A stretch of DNA of 64,000 bases from Nannocystis punicea. GTDB taxonomy: Bacteria; Myxococcota_A; Polyangia; Nannocystales; Nannocystaceae. A program made the position numbers and the translations under genes. The notes beneath the pieces are model-generated. The model was given only the letters and a program-made list of their open reading frames with translations. It did no database searches and was not told where the DNA came from. Positions 34,920 to 45,350 of the stretch are shown piece by piece. Each line of letters begins with the position of its first letter. Position 1 is the stretch's first letter. The DNA is taken from positions 1,798,001 through 1,862,000 of the forward strand of contig NZ_CP114040.1 of the NCBI RefSeq assembly GCF_026965555.1. The letters run 5' to 3'.

Positions 34920-35858
34920 ATGTCGTTCGTGCGGTCGCGAGCTTGGGTCGTCGTCCTCGCCTCTCCGGGGTGCTTCTCGCCGGCCGGGATCGACGGCAGC
35001 GCGACGGGCACGGAGACGAGCTCCGGGACGACCGAGGCGACGACGGCGTCGACGGAGACGACGGCGATCACCACGCGGGGGGAGCCGACGACCGGGATGG
35101 TGACGTCGATGGGGTCGATGACGGAGACGACGACCTCGACGACGACGGAGCCGGTGACGTCGACCGATCCGCTGACGACGACGACGGACCCGAGCACCAG
35201 CACGACGACGATCGACGAGACCACCGGCTCCTTCTGCGGCGACGGGACGCCCGACATGCCGGTAGAGGAGTGCGACGACGGCAACAACGACGACGGCGAC
35301 GGCTGCAGCGCGGACTGCGAGGTCGAGCGGCCGGACAAGCAGAAGCGGTTCGTGTTCCTGACCAGCGAGCTGCACTCGGGCCTGAGCGTGGGCGGCCTCG
35401 CGGGCGCCGACGCGATCTGCAACACGCTGGCGAACAGCCCGACGGCACACCCGGCGCTCAAGGGGCGCATGTTCACGGCCTGGATGTCGGACGCGGGTGC
35501 GAACGCGATCGACCGCATCGGCGAGTGGCAGGGGGAGTACACCCAGGTCGGCGGCGTGACGGTGGCGACCGGATCGATGGCCTTCAAGAGCGCGGACCTG
35601 ACGACCGCGATCAACGTGACCGAGAAGGGCGAGTCGATCCCGGCGACGATGCAGCCGTGCGAGACCGGGAGCGACGTCGCGTGGACCGGCACTCTGGCCG
35701 GCGGCCAGGTCGACCCCTCGTACACGTGCAACGACTGGCAGTCGGACGTGGGCCAGGGCCGGGTCGGCATGTTCAACGCCACCAACTCGTCGTGGACGGA
35801 CTGCGCCCCGCGCGACTGCACCGAGATGTTCCGGCTGTACTGCATCGAGATCGAGTGA
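34920..35858 (+). CDS. Lipoprotein with one DUF4215 repeat and DUF1554-like domain
   Basis: A 312-residue relative of the pair at 8.0-10.6 kb. The lipoprotein signal is VVVLASPGC; a ~75-residue linker of Thr/Ser/Glu follows. Only one DUF4215 repeat remains (CGDGTPDMPVEECDDGNN...CSADCEV). The DUF1554-like part begins KRFVFLTSELHSGLSVGGLAGADAIC in pieces and ends WTDCAPRDCTEMFRLYC. The single repeat shows how repeat number varies among these paralogues. Start ATG at 34920 fits the signal peptide. Probably on the cell surface; function unknown. Confidence 0.82.
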   Translation: MSFVRSRAWVVVLASPGCFSPAGIDGSATGTETSSGTTEATTASTETTAITTRGEPTTGMVTSMGSMTETTTSTTTEPVTSTDPLTTTTDPSTSTTTIDETTGSFCGDGTPDMPVEECDDGNNDDGDGCSADCEVERPDKQKRFVFLTSELHSGLSVGGLAGADAICNTLANSPTAHPALKGRMFTAWMSDAGANAIDRIGEWQGEYTQVGGVTVATGSMAFKSADLTTAINVTEKGESIPATMQPCETGSDVAWTGTLAGGQVDPSYTCNDWQSDVGQGRVGMFNATNSSWTDCAPRDCTEMFRLYCIEIE

Positions 35859-36039
35859 TCGCGCCCGCCGTCGGCGCAGTGGTGGTCGGGCAGGAGCTCG
35901 ACGCCGGCCGTGCTCGCACAGGGCCGGGTTCTCGCGGGCGACGTCAGCACTGCGTGGATCCGCGGCGAGCGAGGGGCGAAATCGCACTGAACACTTGCCG
36001 ATCTTGGCGCGCGTTCGCGCGCGGCTAGCCTGAGCGGCA

Positions 36040-38469
36040 ATGCGCATCGGCCGAGCCGCGGGCTCCGGACGCGATTTCTGGGCGGTTCTGCCGGGCTACG
36101 GGCTGGTGCTGTGGGTGCTGGCGGCGATCGTCTGCGCGCTGTTGCCGCTGCCGCGCTGGCTGGTCGACCTGCTGCTGACGTTGAGCCTCGCGGGCTCGGT
36201 GACGGCGCTGGTGGCGAGCGTGACGGCGCGGCGCAGCGCGGAGCTGCTGGGGTTCCCGCGGCTGATCTTGCTGATGACGCTGACGCGGATGGCGCTCAAC
36301 GTGACGACGACGCGGCTGATCCTGCGCGACGCCGACGCGGGCGAGGTGATCGCGGCGTTCTCGACGCTGGTGATCCAGGGCGACCTGCTGGTCGGGGCGG
36401 TGGTGTTCGCGATCGTGACCGTGGTGCAGTTCGTGGTGGTGGCCCGCGGCGGCGAGCGGATCGCCGAGGTCGCGGCCCGCTTCGCCCTCGACGGCTTGCC
36501 GGGGCACCAGGCGGCGATCGAGGCCGATCTGCGGGCCGGGGCGATCTCGGCGGCGGAGGCGTCGCGGCTGCGGGCGCGCCTGCGCGAGCGCTCGAACTTC
36601 TACGGGGCGATGGACGGGGCGGCCAAGTTCATCCGCGGCGACGCGATCCTTGGTGTGGCGCTCACGAGCATCAACGTGGTCGGCGGGGTGGCCGTGGGGC
36701 TGCGCGACGGGCTCGGGCTGGCGGCGTCGCTCGAGCTGTACGGGCGCCTGGCGATCGGCGACGGCCTGCTGGCCCAGGTGCCGGCGCTGCTAGTCGGGCT
36801 GGCGGGGGCGCTGCTGGTGGCGCGGGTCGACCGCGAGGAGCCGGCGACGCGGCGCGTGGCGTGGTGGAGCCCGGGGCTGCTCGCGGCCCCCGCGGGGCTG
36901 CTGGCCGGGCTGGCGCTGGCGCCGGGGATGCCGGCCGCGGCGTTCGGGACCACCGCCGCGGGGCTGGCGGCGCTGGCCTGGTGGACCCGACGCTCGCGCG
37001 GGCGGCCGGGCCGGCGGATCGTGGTCTGTCTCCCGGGACATGACGAAAAGGACATGCAGGCGCTGCGTCGCCCGCTGGCCGAGCTGCGCCGCCGCTGCGC
37101 GGGCGCGCTGGGGATCGAGGTGCCGCCGATCGTGCCGGTGGCGGGGCCGAGCTTCGCGGTGCGGCTCGGCGAGCGAGTGCTGAGCGCGCCGGAAGACCTG
37201 GGCGAGCGGATCGGGAGCGGGGCGCGAGCGGGGGACGAACGAGTGGCGGCGGACGAGAGAGCCGAGAGCGCGGCGTCGGGTGCGGCGCGCGAGCTGGCAG
37301 CGCGCGCGGTGTCGGGTGCGTCGCGCGAGCCGGCCGCGCGCGCAGGAGAATGGGTGGCGGGAGAGTCGAGCGACGCGGGTGAGGGAGCAGAGAGCGTCGC
37401 GTCCGGCGAGTCGAGTGAGCTGGGGGCGCGGGCAGGGAGACGGGTGTCCGGTGAGTCGAGCGAGCCGGGGGCGCGGGCAGAGAGACGGGTGTTCGGTGAG
37501 TCGAGCGAGCCGGGGGCGCGGGCAGAGAGATGGGTGGCGGGAGAGTCGAGCGAGCCGGGGGCGCGGGCAGAGAGACGGGTGTCGGGAGAGTCGAGCGAGC
37601 CGGGGGCGCGGGAAGAGAGACGGGGGTCGGGAGAGTCGAGCGAGCTGGGGGCGTCCGGGGCGGACGGGCGTCGGCGAGGTGTGCAAAGGGACATGGTCGA
37701 TTGGGCAGGTCTTTCGGGGCATGGTCGAGAGGACAGGATCGTGACGGCGGTGTTTCGGGCGGTGATGCGGGGGGCGGAGGCGCTGGTCGACCTGGAGACG
37801 ATCGCGGCGGCGCTGGAGCTGCAGCGGACGCGCGAGCCGGCGATCACGCGCGAGGCGCTGGCGGCGGTCGGGCCGGGCGAGCTGCTCGAGCTGACGCGCG
37901 GGCTGCTGCGCGAGCGGGTGCCGTTGCCGCTGTTCGCGGCGCTGCTCGAGGCGGTCGCGTCGGAGCCGCTGCTGCGACAGGCGAGCGAGCGCGGGCGCTG
38001 GTTGGCGGCGCTGCGCGAGCGGTTGGCGCCGCAGTGGGTCCGCGAGGTGGTGGCGGCGCACGCCCGCGTCGGCGCGGTGACGTGGACACGACCGGTGGCC
38101 GACGCGGAGGCGGCGCTGATGTCACGGGCGGTGAGCGGTGAGCGCGGGCTGCGGCTCGGGCTCGACGCCCGCTCGCGGCAGGCCTGGCGCTGGCGAATAA
38201 TGTCGCAGAACAACGTTGCGGGCGGAGATAGCGAGGACGGGCCGCCGCCGATCGTGGTCTGTTCGCCGCGGGCGCGGCCGGTGTTCGCGCTGCTGCTGGC
38301 CCGCGGGGCGCCGCACGTGACTGTGCTGAGCACGGTGGAGCTGCAAGAGGCCGAGCTGCCGGTGCCGGGCGATCTTGACGGGCCGCCGGCGCGATGGTTC
38401 GAGGCGCCGGTGCACGCGGGCGGCGCCTCACGCGGCCGGACGTTGCCGGGCGAGCGCGACACGGCGTAG
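36040..38469 (+). CDS. SctV/FlhA-family type III export gate protein with repeat insertion
   Basis: An 809-residue FHIPEP-family protein. Its N-terminal half has about seven to eight membrane segments and the family hallmark MTLTRMALNVTTTRLIL, then FARGGERIAEVAARFALDGLPGHQ in pieces and KFIRGDAI. These make up the export gate of type III secretion or flagella. The cytoplasmic half keeps the SD1-like IVVCLPG...VPPIVPVAGPSFAVRLGE part and the SD3/4-like VLDLETIAAAL...LREVP-type part. Between them is an insertion of about 120 residues built of eight 15-residue repeats (see 37315). Family members are usually 680-710 residues. No other type III gene lies nearby. Confidence 0.82.
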   Translation: MRIGRAAGSGRDFWAVLPGYGLVLWVLAAIVCALLPLPRWLVDLLLTLSLAGSVTALVASVTARRSAELLGFPRLILLMTLTRMALNVTTTRLILRDADAGEVIAAFSTLVIQGDLLVGAVVFAIVTVVQFVVVARGGERIAEVAARFALDGLPGHQAAIEADLRAGAISAAEASRLRARLRERSNFYGAMDGAAKFIRGDAILGVALTSINVVGGVAVGLRDGLGLAASLELYGRLAIGDGLLAQVPALLVGLAGALLVARVDREEPATRRVAWWSPGLLAAPAGLLAGLALAPGMPAAAFGTTAAGLAALAWWTRRSRGRPGRRIVVCLPGHDEKDMQALRRPLAELRRRCAGALGIEVPPIVPVAGPSFAVRLGERVLSAPEDLGERIGSGARAGDERVAADERAESAASGAARELAARAVSGASREPAARAGEWVAGESSDAGEGAESVASGESSELGARAGRRVSGESSEPGARAERRVFGESSEPGARAERWVAGESSEPGARAERRVSGESSEPGAREERRGSGESSELGASGADGRRRGVQRDMVDWAGLSGHGREDRIVTAVFRAVMRGAEALVDLETIAAALELQRTREPAITREALAAVGPGELLELTRGLLRERVPLPLFAALLEAVASEPLLRQASERGRWLAALRERLAPQWVREVVAAHARVGAVTWTRPVADAEAALMSRAVSGERGLRLGLDARSRQAWRWRIMSQNNVAGGDSEDGPPPIVVCSPRARPVFALLLARGAPHVTVLSTVELQEAELPVPGDLDGPPARWFEAPVHAGGASRGRTLPGERDTA
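37315..37674 (+). repeat. 45-bp coding minisatellite, eight units, inside the SctV-like gene
   Basis: Units begin at 37315, 37360, 37405, 37450, 37495, 37540, 37585 and 37630, an exact 45-bp period, each coding for 15 residues such as GESSEPGARAERRVS. The middle five are nearly identical, the outer ones more diverged, as expected of an array that grows and shrinks from the centre. The reading frame is kept. The position is the linker between subdomains of the export gate's cytoplasmic part. Confidence 0.85.
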
Positions 38470-38481
38470 CTTTCGCGGCCT

Positions 38482-39597
<1,116 letters not shown>

Positions 39598-39600
39598 TCG

Positions 39601-40755
39601 ATGCGCGGACCGAAAGTCATCGTCGTGGGCGGCGGGACGATGGGCTCGGCGACCGCGTGGGCGCTGGCGGCCCGCGGCGCCGAGGTCACCGTGCTCGAGC
39701 GCTTCTCGCACGTGCACGAGTACGGCAGCCACTCCGGCTACACCCGCATCATCCGCGAGTCGTACCACGAGGGCGCCGGCTACGTGCCGCTGGTGCGCCG
39801 CGCCGACGCGCTGTGGCAGGCGCTCGGCGAGCGGGCCGGCGAGGCGCTGCTGGTGCGCACGGGGATGGTCGAGTTCGGGCCCGAGAGCGACCCCGACTAC
39901 CGGGACGCGATCGCGGCCTGCGTCTCGGCGGAGGTCGAGCACGAATTGATGGACGCGGCGACGGCCCGCCGGCGCTTCCCGATCGCGGTGCCCGAGGGGT
40001 GGACGGCCTGCTTCACGCCGTCGGGTGGGTACCTGCGCGTTGGGCCATGTCTCGAAGCGCTAAAACGAGAGGCCATGTCTCTCGGGGCAGGTTGGAGGAC
40101 GGGCGTGCGGGTCCGCGAGGTCGCGCTGGGCGAGCGGCCGCGGGTGCTGCTCGACGACGGCGCGCTGCTGCCGGCCGACCACGTGGTGGTGACTGCGGGG
40201 GCGTACCTGCCGGGGCTGCTGCCGGGGTTCATGCCGGGCCAGCTGAAGGTGCTGCGGCGGGTGCTGGCGTGGACGCGCCCCGAGCCGGGCGAGGTCGACC
40301 GCCTGGCGGCGATGCCGGTGTGGGCGTCGTTCGGGCCGGGGGGCTTCGTGTACGGGTTCCCGTACGGGCACGAGGGCGTGACCGGCTTCAAGGTGGCGTG
40401 TCACGTGCCGCCGCCGGAGGTCGGGGCGGCCGAGGCGGGGGTCGATCCGGAGCGGGTCGACCGCGCGATCCACCCGGCCGATCTCGCGCCGCTCGACGCG
40501 TTCCTCGCCGAGTACCTGCCGGCGGGGCGGGGCGAGTTCGTGCACGCGGCGGTCTGCCTCTACACTTGCACGCCGTCGACGGACTTCGCGATCGATCATG
40601 TCCCGGGGGACAGGCGGGTGTGGGTGGCCGGCGGGTTCTCCGGGCACGGCTTCAAGTTCGCGCCGGCGATCGGCGAGCTGGTGGCCGAGGCGGTGGTGAC
40701 CGGGGAGGCGCCCGAGGCCCTGCGGGCGTTCGCGCGCGCACGTCACGCGGGGTGA
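39601..40755 (+). CDS. FAD-dependent amine oxidase, SolA/sarcosine oxidase-like
   Basis: A 384-residue flavoprotein of the D-amino-acid-oxidase fold, closest to N-methyl-L-tryptophan oxidase (SolA) and monomeric sarcosine oxidase. FAD binding: VIVVGGGTMGSATAWALAARG at the N-terminus. Also seen are HSGYTRIIRESYHEG, the covalent-flavin region VCLYTCTPSTDFAIDHVPG with its Cys (near residue 321), and GGFSGHGFKFAPAIGELVA. Such enzymes oxidise N-methyl groups of amino acids to release formaldehyde and H2O2. Its place right behind a tryptophan dioxygenase makes a tryptophan-derived substrate likely, by inference. A palindrome copy (40599) follows the covalent site. Confidence 0.85.
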   Translation: MRGPKVIVVGGGTMGSATAWALAARGAEVTVLERFSHVHEYGSHSGYTRIIRESYHEGAGYVPLVRRADALWQALGERAGEALLVRTGMVEFGPESDPDYRDAIAACVSAEVEHELMDAATARRRFPIAVPEGWTACFTPSGGYLRVGPCLEALKREAMSLGAGWRTGVRVREVALGERPRVLLDDGALLPADHVVVTAGAYLPGLLPGFMPGQLKVLRRVLAWTRPEPGEVDRLAAMPVWASFGPGGFVYGFPYGHEGVTGFKVACHVPPPEVGAAEAGVDPERVDRAIHPADLAPLDAFLAEYLPAGRGEFVHAAVCLYTCTPSTDFAIDHVPGDRRVWVAGGFSGHGFKFAPAIGELVAEAVVTGEAPEALRAFARARHAG

Positions 40756-40875
40756 TCGGCCCGCGGCCGGGCGCGGACAAATCCGCGCGGGTCGCTGCAC
40801 GAGCCGCCGAGGAGCGTAGATGCGCGCCTGCGCCCGTTGCTGGCCTGCGGGGCTTTTGCCAGCATCGCGGGGCCG

Positions 40876-42366
40876 ATGTCCGACCCAGCGACCAGCGGGA
40901 TCCCCGAGGCTCTGGCGACGGCCGTGCGTGCGGTCGACGTGCCGCACGATCTCCGGACGCTCTTCGAGCGGCTGGCCGTGCCCCTCGCGCTCGAGGTCGA
41001 GGCGCCGGCCGAGGACGCGCCGCCGCTGGTCCTGCAACTGTTGCGGCTCGCCGGCCACGGTTCGTCGTTGCGGCTGGTAGGGGTTCGCACGAGCGCCGAG
41101 GGGCCGAAGGTGCGCTTCGTCCACGGCACCAGGGACCTGGTCCTCGGGACAGCCGAACTCGCCGACGGGATCCCCGCGCTCGCGCGGCGGATCGCGCAGA
41201 GCCTGCTCGACGCCGACGAGACCGCCGGGGCGCTCGAGCGCTTCGTGCGCGAGTCGCCGCGGCAGGACGCGCTGCGCCGGCTGACGCGGGCGATGCTCAA
41301 GACGAACAGCGTCGACCGGCTGCGGACGATCCTGCTGATCGGGATGACCTCGGGGCTGGCCCTGGGGTTCAGCCGGGCGGCCCTGTTCGTGTACGACGAG
41401 GACGGGCGCGCGCTGGTCGGCGAGTCGGCGATCGGGCCGGCCGACGCGGCCGAGGCGGTGGGCGTGACCGCGGGGTTGGAGCTCGAGCGGCGGATCGCCG
41501 AGGTGGAGGCGACGGAGCCGCGCTACGAGAATTTCGTGCGCACGATCGCGGTCGACGTGACGACCGACCCGCGCGACGAGATCGGGCAGGCGCTGGCGGC
41601 GAGCGGGCCGCTGCTCTTCTCCCGCGAGAAGCCGGTCAACCCGGCGCTGGCCGCCCTCGAGCCGCCGCACGAGTTCCTGGTCGCGGCGATCCGCCTGCGC
41701 GACAAGGTGCTCGGGATCGTGGTCGCCGACGACCCGTACGGGTCCGCGCCGATCGACCCGCAGGCGCGCGAGTTCATCGGCTTCCTGCTCGACACGGCCG
41801 CGCTGGCGTCGGAGAACCTGCGGCTGCACGAGAGCGTGGAGACGCTGGCGCGCCACGACGAGCTGACGGGGCTGTTCAACCGCCGCGAGTTCGAGTCGCG
41901 GATGGCCGACGAGCAGTCGCGGGCCCAGCGGCTCGGCTCGCAGTGCGCGCTGCTGCTGTTCGACGTCGACTACCTGCAGCGGGTCAACCTCGCCCGCGGG
42001 CACAAGGCCGGCGACCAGCTGTTGCAGGCGGTCGGGGTGCTGCTGCGCTCGACGCTGCGCTCGCACGACATCGTGGCTCGCCTCACCGGCGACGCGTTCG
42101 CGGTGCTGGTGACCGACACCAACCACGAGCAGGTGCTGGCGATCGCCCGCCGGGTCGGCTCGCTGGCCCTGGGGATGGGCGTGTCCCTCAGCGCGGGCGG
42201 CTCGCTGTGGCCGCGCGACAACCACGAGATGTCGGTGCTGTTCTCGGAGGCCGAGGCGGCGCTGATCGACGCCAAGCGCAGCGGCCGCGGCCGCGCGATC
42301 ATCGACGGGGACGAGGCGCCGATGCTGTTCGAGCCGCCCGGCGACGAGGACGAGCCGGTGGGCTGA
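40876..42366 (+). CDS. GAF-GGDEF protein with degenerate GGDEF motif
   Basis: A 496-residue regulatory protein. After an N-terminal region of unknown fold, a GAF-like domain fills about residues 140-320 (RLRTILLIGMTSGLALGFSRAALFVYD and IRLRDKVLGIVVADD as blocks). A GGDEF-type domain follows at about 330-480: RHDELTGLFNRREFE, LLLFDVDYLQRVN, then RLTGDAFAVLV where active cyclases have R-x-GGDEF or GGEEF. The Thr and Ala replacements, above all loss of the Glu, argue that it does not make c-di-GMP and instead binds a ligand or protein. The start at 40876 is chosen; TTG at 40837 is possible. Confidence 0.82.
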   Translation: MSDPATSGIPEALATAVRAVDVPHDLRTLFERLAVPLALEVEAPAEDAPPLVLQLLRLAGHGSSLRLVGVRTSAEGPKVRFVHGTRDLVLGTAELADGIPALARRIAQSLLDADETAGALERFVRESPRQDALRRLTRAMLKTNSVDRLRTILLIGMTSGLALGFSRAALFVYDEDGRALVGESAIGPADAAEAVGVTAGLELERRIAEVEATEPRYENFVRTIAVDVTTDPRDEIGQALAASGPLLFSREKPVNPALAALEPPHEFLVAAIRLRDKVLGIVVADDPYGSAPIDPQAREFIGFLLDTAALASENLRLHESVETLARHDELTGLFNRREFESRMADEQSRAQRLGSQCALLLFDVDYLQRVNLARGHKAGDQLLQAVGVLLRSTLRSHDIVARLTGDAFAVLVTDTNHEQVLAIARRVGSLALGMGVSLSAGGSLWPRDNHEMSVLFSEAEAALIDAKRSGRGRAIIDGDEAPMLFEPPGDEDEPVG

Positions 42367-42369
42367 GTT

Positions 42370-42880
42370 TGTCGAGGCATGTCTGTTCGGACATGTCTTG
42401 AAGAGCATGATGGGGCGAAGCGAGCGGCGCGGCCGGGCGAGGGGCCGGGCGACGCGAGCGCGGCGCGGCGGCCAGGCGGGGACGCATGTCTCGAGGGACA
42501 CGTCGAGGCGAGCGCGGCGCGAGGGCGTGACTCTGAAGGGCAGCTCATCGAGGCGAGCGGCGCGGCGGCCAGGCGGGGGCGAGGGCATGTCTCGAGGGAC
42601 ACGTCGAGGCGAGCGCGGCGCGAGGGCGTGACCTGAAGGGCAGCTCATCGAGGCGAGCGCGGCGCGGCGGCGGGCGACCGCTCGTGTTCGCATGAGACGA
42701 GCGCGCCGCGCTGGCGGGCAGGACATGTCTCAACGAGCATGTCGAGGCGAGCGCGCAGCGGGGAAGAACCCTGGCGCGAGGCGAGCGGCGAGGCGCCATC
42801 GGAGCTCGGGCGCCGCGGCGCGCGAGGCGAGCGCGCCGCTCGGGTGTTCTTCAGGACATGCGCGAGGGGGCATGTCCTGA
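42370..42880. repeat. Repeat-dense 0.5-kb interval with palindromes and a 101-bp direct repeat
   Basis: Between convergent genes. Two copies of a ~100-bp unit start at 42484 and 42585, each GCATGTCTCGAGGGACACG then GAGGCGAGCG and CTGAAGGGCAGCTCATCG. Palindromes lie at 42380 (TGTCTGTTCGGACA), 42487 and 42588 (both TGTCTCGAGGGACA), with decayed ones near 42725, 42845 and 42870. GAGGCGAGCG blocks recur about eight times. No gene is plausible in it. Confidence 0.75.
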
Positions 42881-42891
42881 AGCGCAGCCGC

Positions 42892-43086
<195 letters not shown>

Positions 43087-43224
43087 GCGGGGGACTATGC
43101 GCGAGCGGGCCGGCGGGCGGCAAGGCGCGCGTGCGGGGCTGGCGGCCGCCCGGCGGCGTGTGGTCTGGGGCATAGGCCGCGGGGGTATCGGCGATCCGGA
43201 CGCCGGGCCGTGACCCCGGCGGGG

Positions 43225-44424
43225 TCAGCGACCGAGCGTTTTGACGTCGAGCCAGCCGTTGGCGTTGGCGGCGACCACGACCGTCCCGTCCCAGCCGGTC
43301 CCGTAGATCGCCCGGTCGATCGTGCGGCGCTGGAAGATCTCGGTGACCTTGTCTTGATAGGCGCCGCGGAAGCCGACCATCGCCTGCACGGGGGTGCGGC
43401 GGCCGCGGACGCCGTACTCGGGGTGCACGAGGTGCTCCAGCGCGACGATGTGCGGGTGGCCGTACTTGCGGGCGGTCCACGGAATATTCCGCTCGTACGG
43501 GCCCATCGAGATCACGGCCACGCGCGGGCTCATCAGTGCCATCTGGTAGTGAATGGTGGCGTTCTTACTGCCGTGGTGGCCGACCTGGTAGATGTCGACG
43601 TCGAGCAGCTCCGGGTGCTTCTCGTAGCGGTCGGCCAGGCGCGACAGGCCGACGAGCTCGAGGTCGCCGGTGAACAGCGCCGAGGCCTCGCCGTAGTCGA
43701 CGCGGACGACGACGCTGTGGTTGTTGGGGTTGTCGCCGTAGGTGTCGACGTCGTGGGTGACGGTGCCCCACAAGGCGGTCAGCTTGGGGTCGGTGGCCGC
43801 GCGGGCGCAGCCGCCGATCGGGTCGATCACGGCGTTGGTGAGGCCCCCGGCGGGCACGTCGCCGGCGCCGACGGCGAGGTACTGCACGTCCTTGTCGGGG
43901 TGGCTGCGCAGCCAGGCGTGCACGGCCATCTGCTGGGTCGCGCCCGGGTCCTCGGTGCCGTCGTTGTGGCTGTGCGGGGCGTCGGCGCCGTTGTCGACCA
44001 CGTTCTTGACGGTGTAGCGCTCGAGCACGCCGAGGGCGCCGCGGTTGTGGTCGATGTGCGGGTGGGTGACGAGCAGCAGGTCGAGGGTGCGATTCAGATC
44101 GGCGCGGCGGGCGAAGAAGGCGTCGAGGTAGGTGTAGAGCGCGGCCTCGCCGTCGAACAGCTCGTTCTTCTCGCCGCCGGTGTCGATCAGCGCCGCGCCG
44201 CACGGGAACTCGAGCAGGGTCGCGTCGCCCTGGCCGATGTCGATAAAGTGCAGCGTCATCGCGTCGGCCGGGTCGGTGCTCGGCGGGCGCGTGGTCGGGT
44301 CGCGGTCGCGGGCCTGCGGCGGCAGGGTCAGGCTCGGGTCCGGCTTGACCTCGATCGGCGGGGCGTCGTCGTGCGCACCGCAGGCGCACACGAGCACGGC
44401 GAGGGCGAGCACGCGGGGTCGCAC
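43225..44424 (-). CDS. ComEC-like metallo-beta-lactamase-fold lipoprotein
   Basis: A 399-residue exported hydrolase. Signal peptide with lipobox (LAVLVCACG). The metallo-hydrolase domain starts FIDIGQGDATLLEFPCGAALIDTGG, has the metal motif THPHIDHNRG near residue 120, and later GEASALFTGDLELVG and YQVGHHGSKNA. This order is that of the C-terminal domain of the DNA-uptake protein ComEC and of free homologues, which degrade or bind nucleic acids or cyclic nucleotides. There is no membrane channel part here. Lipid anchoring suggests an extracytoplasmic nuclease or phosphodiesterase; the substrate is unknown. Confidence 0.85.
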   Translation of the reverse strand: MRPRVLALAVLVCACGAHDDAPPIEVKPDPSLTLPPQARDRDPTTRPPSTDPADAMTLHFIDIGQGDATLLEFPCGAALIDTGGEKNELFDGEAALYTYLDAFFARRADLNRTLDLLLVTHPHIDHNRGALGVLERYTVKNVVDNGADAPHSHNDGTEDPGATQQMAVHAWLRSHPDKDVQYLAVGAGDVPAGGLTNAVIDPIGGCARAATDPKLTALWGTVTHDVDTYGDNPNNHSVVVRVDYGEASALFTGDLELVGLSRLADRYEKHPELLDVDIYQVGHHGSKNATIHYQMALMSPRVAVISMGPYERNIPWTARKYGHPHIVALEHLVHPEYGVRGRRTPVQAMVGFRGAYQDKVTEIFQRRTIDRAIYGTGWDGTVVVAANANGWLDVKTLGR

Positions 44425-44695
44425 CCGCGCATCATAGCAGCGCGGCGCAGGCCACGAGGTCGTGGGCTGCGCCGCGTCGGAGGGTGAAGTGGCCCGGTGG
44501 GCTCGGGATCCAGACGGCCAGGGGTGCGTCCGGTGGTGCTTGGGGACAGATCAGGCGACCTGTCGAAAGAGACACGTCAGACGTGATCGCCGCTCGAAGG
44601 GCGAATCGTTCCAGGTGCGCCCATCACGCACTCCGAGCGGAGGCGCGCGCCAAAAGGCCCGCGCGGTGGGGTCCAGAAGGCCCAGAGGGCCCCTG
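44425..44695. other. Intergenic, nothing recognisable
   Basis: A 271-bp gap between two minus-strand genes, with a GC-rich dyad near 44683 (GGCCCAGAGGGCCC) that may end transcription of the 44696 gene. No open frame looks genuine. Confidence 0.35.
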
Positions 44696-45094
44696 TCAGG
44701 CTGCCTCCGGTCGATCGAGCGGAGAGGGCTCGGTAGTGCCCCCCGGCTGGGTCTCGGCCGGCGCCTGCGGCGCTCGCGCGGTCGTGACCGGGCCGCGCTC
44801 CTTCTTGGCGAGGCGCCGGATCATCCGCCGGAGCGACTTGGCGATCGCGTGCCCGGTGGGCAACACGACGGCGACCGTGTCGCCGTGCTCCTTCTGGATG
44901 ATGACCGTGTGCTGGCCGATGACGAGGCGGATGGTGTCCTCCCCGGTCTGGCCGAACAGCTGCAGCGAGGCGTCCAGGACGGGCGACCAGCTGTCGACGC
45001 CCCGGAATCCCCGTGGGTGGTTGGGTGAGTCGATCGTGACGGCGACGACGCCCGGGGCGGCCGCCAGGTGTTCGATGTTGGCAAAGAGGCTCAT
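44696..45094 (-). CDS. Hypothetical 132-residue protein, possibly roadblock/LC7-like
   Basis: CAGGAG lies nine bases before the ATG, so this short gene is well supported. Residues 1-95 form an alpha/beta pattern (SLQLFGQTGEDTIRLVIGQ, then HTVIIQKEHGDTVAVVLPTG, then a helix AIAKSLRRMIRRL), which reminds one of roadblock/LC7 proteins such as MglB, small regulators of Ras-like GTPases in myxobacteria. Similarity is only in pattern and length. The last ~35 residues are Pro/Ala-rich. No GTPase gene is beside it. Confidence 0.65.
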   Translation of the reverse strand: MSLFANIEHLAAAPGVVAVTIDSPNHPRGFRGVDSWSPVLDASLQLFGQTGEDTIRLVIGQHTVIIQKEHGDTVAVVLPTGHAIAKSLRRMIRRLAKKERGPVTTARAPQAPAETQPGGTTEPSPLDRPEAA

Positions 45095-45350
45095 GGCTGT
45101 GTCTCCTGCGTCGAGCCGCGCTGGGCTGCGGGCGCCGCGCTCGACGTTCGGTCAACCATGGTCCGTCTTGGGGGACGGTGCCACCGGCGCCCTGCGGGCA
45201 TGCATCACACTGAAGGTTTGTTGAGGGATGGCCGGACATCGTTCCAGGCCCCCCCTACACCCCGTACAGCCTACCTTCCCCGTTTCGCCGGGGGGTCCCC
45301 AGGGGGTGGGGTCTCCAGGCGTCAACTCGAGTGGAGCATGCTCACCGAGC

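Noticed and set aside
36040..38469. Type III secretion gene cluster
   Set aside because: Only the export-gate protein is found. Both neighbours are metabolic or surface genes.
42484..42700. CRISPR array
   Set aside because: Repeats are only two or three copies, of about 100 bp, without uniform 28-37-bp repeats or unique spacers, and no cas gene is near.
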